Below are positions 55,492-64,000 of a DNA stretch of 64,000 nt, piece after piece. The stretch is from Streptomyces bathyalis. Lineage in GTDB: Bacteria; Actinomycetota; Actinomycetes; Streptomycetales; Streptomycetaceae. A program made the position numbers and the translations under genes. Within the stretch, counting starts at the first letter, position 1, and every line of letters starts with the position of its first letter. Location: contig NZ_CP048882.1 of the NCBI RefSeq assembly GCF_015910445.1, positions 1,302,001 to 1,366,000 on the forward strand. The letters are read 5' to 3'. Below the pieces are notes generated by a model. That model had not been told where the DNA came from. It saw only the letters and a program-made list of their open reading frames with translations, and ran no database searches.

Positions 55492-56916
55492 TCAGTTGTG
55501 CTTGTAGTGCGTGATGGAGTCGTCTTCGCGCGCTTCGTCGGTGTACTTCTGGGCCTTCTTGATCGTTTCGGCCGGGGTCATGCGTCCGGCCATCATCTCG
55601 CCCAGGCAGGCCACGCCGATCTTCTCCTTCTGGAGGGCCACGTACCAGTCCTGGATGCGGGGGTTGACGATGTTCTTGCCCGCCTTGTCCAGCGCGTCCA
55701 CGGCCGACTGCAGGCCCGGGGGCAGCGTCAGGCCCTCGGTGCCGCCGTTGAAGGACGTCAGCGAGGAGACCTGCTTGGTGAAGTTCTTCGAGGACGCCTC
55801 ACCGAGCATGATCCGCAACTGCTCCATGCCGCCTGCGGGGTTCTTGGCCTTGGCGGGCACGATGAACGGCTCGCCGCCGGAGGCCCACAGCGTGCCGAAG
55901 GGCAGCTTGTCGCCGCTGTCCAGGCCGGAGGGCGCGGCCACCCGCATCTCGAAGTCCTTCGGCGTGGTCTTCTTCGCCTCGTTCTCCACCCAGGAGCCGT
56001 TCGGGATGAACAGCGCCTTGCCCTCGTTCCACGCGGTCTGCGACTCGATGTGGTCCAGGCCCGGGGTGCCGTCGAGGATGTAGCCCTTCTTGTACAGCTC
56101 GTAGTACGCCTCGAGGGCCGCCTTGACCGCCGGCTGCTTCCAGGCGCCGGGCTCCAGGTTGTCGATGGCCTCGAGAACCTTCGGGCCGCCGATCTTGGCC
56201 ATGAAGGGGTACAGGCTGAAGGGCAGGTAGTACGGGTGCTTGCCCGCGTACGTCCAGCCGGCCATGCCCTTCTTCTTCGCCTTGGCGCAGAGGGCGAGCA
56301 TGTCGTCCCAGTTCTCCGGGTACTCCGCGTCGAGCTTGTCGAGCGCCTTCTGGGAGTACCAGACGCCGTACACGGTGTAGGCGTAGTACATGATCCACAC
56401 CGGGCTGCCGTCGAACTGGCCCATCTCGACCACGCCGGGGCGCAGGGTGTCGCGCACCTTCTTGCTCGGGTCGTCGATGGAGGGTGCGTCGAGCAGGTCC
56501 GTGAGGTCGGTGAGCTGCTTCTTGCCCACCAGGACGCCCATGTCCATCTGCTCGGCGCCCGAGTTGTCGATCAGGTCCGGCGGGGTGCCGCCGTTGAAGC
56601 GGGGCTGAAGTACGGACTGGATCTTCTGGGTCGACTTCAGCTTGGTCTTGGCCTTGGGGAAGTTCTTCTCGTAGACGGCCTGGGCGTCCTTGGCGTACTT
56701 GGTGCCGAAGCCCCCGTCGAAGATGTAGATCTCCAGCGCGGCGCTCTTGTTCACGCCGAGCGGGTTGTCCTTGGTCTTCTTGCCCTTCTCGACCTTGTTG
56801 TCCTCACCGCTTCCGCTGGCGCAGGAAGTGAGCGCTCCGACGGCGGGGACGGCTATCAGGCCGGCTGCGGCTGCCTGCTTGATCAGATTACGGCGGTTGA
56901 CGTGGTTGGATCCCAT
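55492..56916 (-). CDS. ngcE: GlcNAc/chitobiose-type ABC transporter binding lipoprotein NgcE
   Basis: 474-residue extracytoplasmic binding protein. The N-terminus MGSNHVNRRNLIKQAAAAGL combines a twin-arginine motif (NRRNLIK) with the lipobox LTSC, so it is a likely Tat-exported lipoprotein. The mature part belongs to the type-1 extracellular sugar-binding family (IYIFDGGFGTKYAKDAQAVY, FNGGTPPDLIDNSGAEQ, WDDMLALCAKAKKKGMAGWT, KALFIPNGSWVENEAKK). ATG 56916 has GAGG 8 nt upstream. First gene of ngcEFG, behind a promoter overlapped by a DasR-like site, consistent with control by the GlcNAc regulon. Confidence 0.9.
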   Translation of the reverse strand: MGSNHVNRRNLIKQAAAAGLIAVPAVGALTSCASGSGEDNKVEKGKKTKDNPLGVNKSAALEIYIFDGGFGTKYAKDAQAVYEKNFPKAKTKLKSTQKIQSVLQPRFNGGTPPDLIDNSGAEQMDMGVLVGKKQLTDLTDLLDAPSIDDPSKKVRDTLRPGVVEMGQFDGSPVWIMYYAYTVYGVWYSQKALDKLDAEYPENWDDMLALCAKAKKKGMAGWTYAGKHPYYLPFSLYPFMAKIGGPKVLEAIDNLEPGAWKQPAVKAALEAYYELYKKGYILDGTPGLDHIESQTAWNEGKALFIPNGSWVENEAKKTTPKDFEMRVAAPSGLDSGDKLPFGTLWASGGEPFIVPAKAKNPAGGMEQLRIMLGEASSKNFTKQVSSLTSFNGGTEGLTLPPGLQSAVDALDKAGKNIVNPRIQDWYVALQKEKIGVACLGEMMAGRMTPAETIKKAQKYTDEAREDDSITHYKHN

Positions 56917-57076
56917 GCTCAAGTCCTCGCCTTCTCCAGGACTCAGGCGGTGTTCCGGGGTCTCCCGAGGACTCGCCCACCGGCGAACAGCCCGACACCG
57001 CGGGTCAGTTGAAGCTGAGTTGATCGTTTTCGCTACCGCCGGGAGCGCCGCGTGCACGGGCCCTCGTGAGGTGCCG

Positions 57077-57109
57077 ACAGGTATAGTCCACTTGCCGTCA
57101 ACAGGGCAA
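57077..57109 (-). promoter_or_regulatory. ngcE promoter with dre-like DasR site
   Basis: On the minus strand TTGCCC (57109-57104), an 18-bp spacer and TATACC (57085-57080) make a promoter. The 16-mer AGTGGACTATACCTGT (57092-57077) matches 12 of 16 bases of the DasR responsive element AGTGGTCTAGACCACT and covers the -10. A second inverted repeat CTTGCC-N8-GGCAAG (57091-57110) sits over the spacer and -35. Confidence 0.65.
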
Positions 57110-57186
57110 GATCAAAACAACCCGAATGGTGAGTCTTTCCCGAGTTGAGACCTGGCGGATTCCTGGAGGCACGGGGAAGGCCGACG

Positions 57187-57230
57187 CGGCCTGGGGGCAC
57201 CTCCCAGGCCGAAGGCTCTGGGGGAGGGAA
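57187..57230. repeat. Streptomyces-type intergenic repeat with hairpin
   Basis: CGGCCTGGG-GGCACCT-CCCAGGCCG (57187-57211) followed by GAAGGCTCTGGGGGAGGG. The core GGGGGCACCTCCC...TGGGGGAGG is a string I recall as dispersed in intergenic regions of many streptomycetes. Confidence 0.6.
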
Positions 57231-57237
57231 CACGGGC

Positions 57238-57270
57238 GGCGGGTGCCGGGGTCGTTTCCCGGCACCCGCC
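57238..57270 (-). terminator. Hairpin terminator after acnA
   Basis: GGCGGGTGCCGGG pairs perfectly with CCCGGCACCCGCC around the loop GTCGTTT; a second weaker stem (GCCCGCCC/GGGCGGGC, about 57283-57309) lies nearer the gene. Confidence 0.85.
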
Positions 57271-57314
57271 TGTGCCCTCGCTGCCCGCCCCTCCCCGGGA
57301 CGGGCGGGCCGGTG

Positions 57315-60128
<2,814 letters not shown>

Positions 60129-60286
60129 GACAGTCTCCTTCAGTGCGTTGGCATCCGTCCCCTGGCCCTGCGGCCCGAGACCCCTCAGCGGGCGAAGCTT
60201 GTGGGCAAGCGGCGGGCGTGCCGTGCAAGCCTTGCTCGGCTGCGGTCGAATGTGGTGCGCGTGCTCATGCTGTGCGCACTCCGGCA

Positions 60287-60310
60287 AGTTATCTCGATGT
60301 CGAGATAACT
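60287..60310. promoter_or_regulatory. Perfect 24-bp palindrome upstream of acnA
   Basis: Arms AGTTATCTCGA and TCGAGATAACT around TG. It lies about 160 bp upstream of acnA in the AT-richest spot of the interval and is long and exact enough to be an operator for a dimeric repressor. Confidence 0.75.
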
Positions 60311-60506
60311 CTAGTACACGTGCGCCGCAGGGTCATGCGGGGTGCAGGAAGCGATCGCCGCCGCGCCCGGGGCGTACACGGGATTCCGGGACCCGGGAGC
60401 CCGCCCTGACACCCGCCGACACCCGGCGCTGCGCTCCGTGCCGGGCCGGCCTCACGCCGTACTGCCCCGCACGTCAGCCGCACGGACACACCCTCGGTGC
60501 GTAGAC

Positions 60507-60522
60507 ATCTCACATGTGAGAT
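60507..60522. promoter_or_regulatory. 16-bp palindrome at the HTH-murA promoter
   Basis: ATCTCACA-TGTGAGAT, perfect, ending 11 bp before the ATG at 60534 and overlapping a possible -10 (GATATT, 60520-60525). Its ATCTC/GAGAT ends resemble those of the acnA palindrome. Probably the binding site of the Xre-type HTH encoded just downstream. Confidence 0.7.
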
Positions 60523-60533
60523 ATTCTCAACGC

Positions 60534-62063
60534 ATGACTGATGACTACCTGGCCCGCATCGGGCAACTCATTCGCGACGCCCGTCAGCACCGGGGCTGGA
60601 CACAAGTGAAGCTCGCCGAAGCCCTGGGCACGAGCCAAAGCGCGGTGAACCGGATCGAGCGGGGAAACCAGAACATCAGTCTTGAGATGATCGCGCGCAT
60701 CTCCGAGGCGCTCGACAGTGAGATCGTCTCGCTCGGCTACTCCGGCCCGATGCACCTGCGCGTCGTCGGCGGGCGCCGCTTGTCCGGCAGCATCGACGTC
60801 AAGACGAGCAAGAACGCGTGCGTCGCCCTTTTGTGCGCCTCGCTCCTCAACTCCGGGCGTACGGTGCTGCGCCGCGTCGCCAGGATCGAAGAGGTCTTCC
60901 GCATCCTCGAGGTGCTCTCCTCCATCGGCGTCCGCGCCCGGTGGATCAACGACGGCGCCGATCTGGAGATCGTGCCCCCCGCGGAGCTGGACCTGGAGGC
61001 CATCGACGCGGACGCCGCGCGCCGCACCCGCAGCATCATCATGTTCCTCGGTCCGCTGCTGCACCGCGTGGACCAGTTCCGCATCCCGTACGCGGGCGGA
61101 TGCGACCTCGGAACGCGCACCGTGCAGCCGCACATGATCGCCCTGCGCCGGTTCGGTCTGGAGATCACGGCGACCGAGGGCCTGTACCACGCGGTGGTGG
61201 AGAGCTCCGTCACGCCCGGGGGGCCCATCGTGCTGACCGAGCGCGGTGACACCGTCACCGAGAACGCTCTGCTGGCCGCGGCCCGGCACGAGGGCGTCAC
61301 GGTGATCCGCAACGCCTCCTCCAACTACATGGTCCAGGACCTGTGCTTCTTCCTGGAGCAGCTCGGCGTCAAGGTCGAGGGCATCGGCACGACGACGCTG
61401 ACCGTGCACGGTGTCGCGGAGATCGACGTCGACGTCGACTACTCCCCCTCCGAGGACCCGGTGGAGGCGATGAGCCTGCTGGCGGCCGCGGTCGTCACCG
61501 GTTCCGAACTGACCGTCTGCCGGGTGCCGGTGGAGTTCCTGGAGATCGAACTCGCGGTGCTGGACGAGATGGGCCTCGACACCGACCGCAGCCCGGAGTA
61601 CGCGGCGGACAACGGCCGTACGCGCCTGGTCGACCTGACCGTGCGCCCCTCCAAGCTGGAGGCGCCGGCGGACAAGATCCACCCGATGCCCTTCCCCGGC
61701 ATCAACATCGACAACGTCCCGTTCTTCGCGGCGATCGCCGCCGTCGCGGAGGGGCAGACGCTCATCCACGACTGGGTCTACGACAACCGCGCCATCTACC
61801 TCACCGACCTGAACCGCCTCGGCGGACGGCTCCAACTCCTCGACCCGCACCGGGTCCTGGTCGAGGGCCCGACGCGCTGGCGGGCGGCGGAGATGATGTG
61901 CCCGCCCGCGCTGCGGCCGGCGGTCGTCGTGCTGCTGGGGATGCTGGCGGCCGAGGGGACCTCCGTGCTGCGCAACGTCTATGTGATCAACCGCGGTTAC
62001 GAGGACCTCGCCGAGCGGCTCAACGAAGTCGGCGCGCAGATCGAGACGTTCCGCGACATCTGA
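60534..62063 (+). CDS. murA2: Xre-HTH fused to UDP-N-acetylglucosamine 1-carboxyvinyltransferase (MurA-like)
   Basis: 509 residues. Residues 1-65 form a Cro/CI-type helix-turn-helix (YLARIGQLIRDARQHRGWTQ, then VKLAEALGTSQSAVNRIERGNQNIS). From about residue 73 it is an EPSP-synthase-fold MurA: KTSKNACVALLCASLL with the substrate Lys-Asn pair, IPYAGGCDLGTRTVQPH with the fosfomycin-target Cys, PFPGINIDN with the catalytic-site Asp, and NRGYEDLAERLNEVGAQIE. Key residues look retained, so it may still make enolpyruvyl-UDP-GlcNAc, while the HTH suggests DNA binding, perhaps substrate-responsive. There is no Shine-Dalgarno site; the -10-like GATATT about 9 nt upstream suggests a leaderless message. 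Confidence 0.88.
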   Translation: MTDDYLARIGQLIRDARQHRGWTQVKLAEALGTSQSAVNRIERGNQNISLEMIARISEALDSEIVSLGYSGPMHLRVVGGRRLSGSIDVKTSKNACVALLCASLLNSGRTVLRRVARIEEVFRILEVLSSIGVRARWINDGADLEIVPPAELDLEAIDADAARRTRSIIMFLGPLLHRVDQFRIPYAGGCDLGTRTVQPHMIALRRFGLEITATEGLYHAVVESSVTPGGPIVLTERGDTVTENALLAAARHEGVTVIRNASSNYMVQDLCFFLEQLGVKVEGIGTTTLTVHGVAEIDVDVDYSPSEDPVEAMSLLAAAVVTGSELTVCRVPVEFLEIELAVLDEMGLDTDRSPEYAADNGRTRLVDLTVRPSKLEAPADKIHPMPFPGINIDNVPFFAAIAAVAEGQTLIHDWVYDNRAIYLTDLNRLGGRLQLLDPHRVLVEGPTRWRAAEMMCPPALRPAVVVLLGMLAAEGTSVLRNVYVINRGYEDLAERLNEVGAQIETFRDI

Positions 62064-62175
62064 TCGATGGACGGCATCGCACCCTGCCTGACCTGCTAAG
62101 AAATGGGAGAGACAGGGCACGGTGGCATCCCTGGGACTTCTCTGGGACTTTGAGCTGATCCCGGGTGTCCTTCAT

Positions 62176-62211
62176 GCCTGTGCACGGACCGGGCCACGTC
62201 CGGGCACAGGC
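62176..62211. terminator. Hairpin between HTH-murA and the NRPS gene
   Basis: GCCTGTGC then GGAC pairs with GTCC then GCACAGGC around CGGGCCAC, with small bulges, between two convergent genes. The 62064-62297 interval holds nothing else I can support. Confidence 0.65.
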
Positions 62212-62297
62212 ACGGACCGGACCGGGCTACGCCCGCCCCGAGGCTACCCAAGGATCGCGTCGATAGCGGCACTGCCTCGTGCGCCCGCTCGCACTCC

Positions 62298-64000
62298 TCA
62301 GCCGCGGAGCAGGTCCGCCACCGGCACGGTGTCCGCAGAGGCGACGGCCGTGAGGATGCGCTGCAGGTCGGCGGCGACCGTCCCGGCTCGTGCACGGTCC
62401 AGGACGTCGGGACGGTAGTCGAAGCGCAGGGCGAGGCCTCCCTCACCGGCGAACGCCACCAGGGTGAGCGGGTAGTGGGCGGCGTCCCGGCCCTCGATAC
62501 GGTCGACACGGAGGCCCGGCACGGGCTCTTCGAGGCCGGACCGGTCCAGCGGGTAGTTCTCGAAGACCACGTGGGTGTCGAACAACTCCCGCCGTCCCGC
62601 GATGCGTTGGATGTCGCCCAGCCCAAGGTGGTGGTGCGGCAGCATGCGGGCCTGCTCCTGCTGGAAGCGGACCAGCAGCTCCTGGACGGTCTCCCCCGGA
62701 TCGACCGTGAGCCGTACCGGAACGGTGTTGATGAACAGGCCGATCATCGATTCCATGCCCGCGACTTCGGGCCGTCGTCCGGAGACGGTCGTGCCGAAGA
62801 GCACGTCCCGGGTGCCGCAGGAACGGGCGAGGAGCAGCGCCCACGCCGCGAGGAGCAGGTTGTTGAGGGTGAGTCCGCCGTGTGCGGCAGTGCGGCGCAG
62901 GGCCGCGGCCGTCTCGTCAGGGAGCACGATGTGCAACGGCTGCGGGGGCACTGCTCCGGCGCTGATCTCGCCGCCGGTCAGCCTGGTCGCGGCATCGACG
63001 CCGGCGAGCGATTCCCGCCACGCCGCGCGGGCGGCGTCCTCGTCCAGGCGGGCCAGCACGGCGAGGTGTTCGCGGTACGGGGTGACCGCGGGCAGGGCGG
63101 TCTGCGTGCTGCTGCCCGCGTGCACGGCGTACAGGGCGAAGAGTTCGCGCACGAGCAGCGGCATCGACCAGCCGTCGAGCAGCAGATGGTGATTGGTGAG
63201 CACGAGCCGGTGGTCGTCGTCCCCGCAGCGGAAGAGGCTGAACCGCATCAGCGGCGGCCGGTCCAGGGTGAACCGGCGGCGCAGGTCCGCGTGGAGGAGG
63301 CGCCTGATCACCGCCTCGCGGCGCCCGGCGGCCACTCCGGTCAGGTCGGCCTCTCGCCACGGCGGTTCGACAGCGCGCTGAAGAACCTGCACGGGGCGGA
63401 GCAAGTCCTCGTGCACGAAGGCCGCTCCAAGGTTCGGGTGGCGTTCCAGCAGCGCCCTCGCGGCTGCGCGCATCGCCTCTGCGTCCGGCTCGTCCCGCAG
63501 CCGGAGCACGATCTGCGCCTGGTAGACGTCCGGGCTGCCGGGGGCGAACAACGAGTGGAAGACCAGGCCCTGTTGGAGCGACGTCAGCGGCAGTACGTCC
63601 GTCAGGTCCGGGTAGCTCTCCTCCAGCCGGTCGACCTCCTCCTGCCGCAGACCGGTCAGTGGCAGGTCGGAGGGACTGCGTCCGCCGGCGCCGGGTGAGG
63701 CCGCATGCGCCGTCAGCGCGTACAGGGCGCTGAACCACAGGTCGGCCAGCTCCCGTATCTCCGCGGGACGGAACTCCCCTGCGGCCCAGGACCATTCGGC
63801 GCTCAGCACGGGGCCGTCGGGACCGTCCGCCGTCAGCGAGTTGACGTCGATGAGGTGTCCGCCGGGCAGGGCGGACCCCGTCCCGGTGCCGCCGCGGTCC
63901 TCACCTCGGTCGCTCTGGTCGCCGTGGTCGCGCTGGTCGCTGTCCGCGCGGTGCTCGGCGCCGGCGAAGCCGTCGCCGTCGTTCGCGGGCGACCAGTCGG
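62298..64000 (-). CDS. Nonribosomal peptide synthetase, C-terminal epimerisation-condensation part
   Basis: The frame is open to the window edge, so only the last 566 or so residues are seen. They start with the end of an epimerisation domain (DWSPANDGDG, a hydrophilic Asp/Arg/Gln-rich stretch, then HLIDVNSLTADGPDGPVLSA and EWSW). Next comes the E-to-C linker LPLTGLRQEEVDRLEESYPD and a condensation domain: LPLTSLQQGLVFHSLF (C1), active-site HHLLLDG (C3, bases 63171-63191), FGTTVSGRRPEVAGMESMIGLFINTVPVRL (C5). The protein stops about 50 residues after the last C motif, with no adenylation or thioesterase domain, so the next module must be on another polypeptide or the C domain releases the product. 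Following an E domain, it should be of the D-Cat-L type. Confidence 0.9.
   Translation of the reverse strand, partial: DWSPANDGDGFAGAEHRADSDQRDHGDQSDRGEDRGGTGTGSALPGGHLIDVNSLTADGPDGPVLSAEWSWAAGEFRPAEIRELADLWFSALYALTAHAASPGAGGRSPSDLPLTGLRQEEVDRLEESYPDLTDVLPLTSLQQGLVFHSLFAPGSPDVYQAQIVLRLRDEPDAEAMRAAARALLERHPNLGAAFVHEDLLRPVQVLQRAVEPPWREADLTGVAAGRREAVIRRLLHADLRRRFTLDRPPLMRFSLFRCGDDDHRLVLTNHHLLLDGWSMPLLVRELFALYAVHAGSSTQTALPAVTPYREHLAVLARLDEDAARAAWRESLAGVDAATRLTGGEISAGAVPPQPLHIVLPDETAAALRRTAAHGGLTLNNLLLAAWALLLARSCGTRDVLFGTTVSGRRPEVAGMESMIGLFINTVPVRLTVDPGETVQELLVRFQQEQARMLPHHHLGLGDIQRIAGRRELFDTHVVFENYPLDRSGLEEPVPGLRVDRIEGRDAAHYPLTLVAFAGEGGLALRFDYRPDVLDRARAGTVAADLQRILTAVASADTVPVADLLRG

Overview
The window is high-GC DNA (third codon positions mostly G or C, frequent GTG starts, Shine-Dalgarno sites of the GGAGG/GGAAGG type) with gene content typical of a Streptomyces or close relative: whiI, a rok7B7-like ROK regulator beside xylFGH, ngcEFG, a HemQ/HemG coproporphyrin haem route, furA-katG, and many actinobacterial families of unknown function. 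From memory, the order hemG-hemQ / hemE - DUF3000 - whiI - ribonuclease D - fadAB - dxs - xylHGF - rok7B7 - ngcGFE - acnA - HTH-murA follows one conserved block of the S. coelicolor chromosome. No rRNA, tRNA or CRISPR array was recognised.

Left part (1-16.4 kb): a truncated DUF1697 gene, a HEPN/PLD-like protein, glycogen debranching enzyme GlgX overlapping a DUF1707-FHA protein tail to tail, a small leader-like ORF containing tandem hairpins ahead of a GNAT acetyltransferase, the furA-katG peroxide-defence operon with its operator, a LysE-type exporter, a 14-helix MFS exporter divergent from a short second-type Rho factor, then msrB, murC, a small USP-like protein and a RibD-C reductase.

Middle-left (16.5-31.3 kb): the most accessory-looking stretch. 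It holds a dead IS630 transposase, a MerR regulator divergent from a small helical protein across a perfect 19-bp palindrome, a ZapE-like ATPase, a Tat-exported PhoX-like protein, a three-subunit PaoABC-type molybdenum hydroxylase, a PTH2-like protein, a DUF692 metalloenzyme with its partner protein, a secreted TAP-like peptidase, and a GlxA-type regulator beside a DJ-1 fragment and a DUF6010 membrane protein.

Middle-right (31.4-45.8 kb): haem synthesis (hemQ, hemG, hemE), an FAD disulfide-reductase-like enzyme, DUF3000, the sporulation regulator whiI with a plausible sigma-WhiG promoter, ribonuclease D, the beta-oxidation pair fadA-fadB behind a strong operator, an FMN-binding protein and a GT39-like membrane glycosyltransferase.

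Right part (45.9-64 kb): dxs, a xylose-type ABC transporter (xylFGH) with rok7B7, the GlcNAc/chitobiose-type transporter ngcEFG with a DasR-like site in its promoter, aconitase behind a 24-bp palindrome, an Xre-HTH/MurA fusion with its own palindrome, and finally the C-terminal end of a nonribosomal peptide synthetase (epimerisation then condensation domain), where the conserved block appears to give way to a biosynthetic gene cluster beyond the window.
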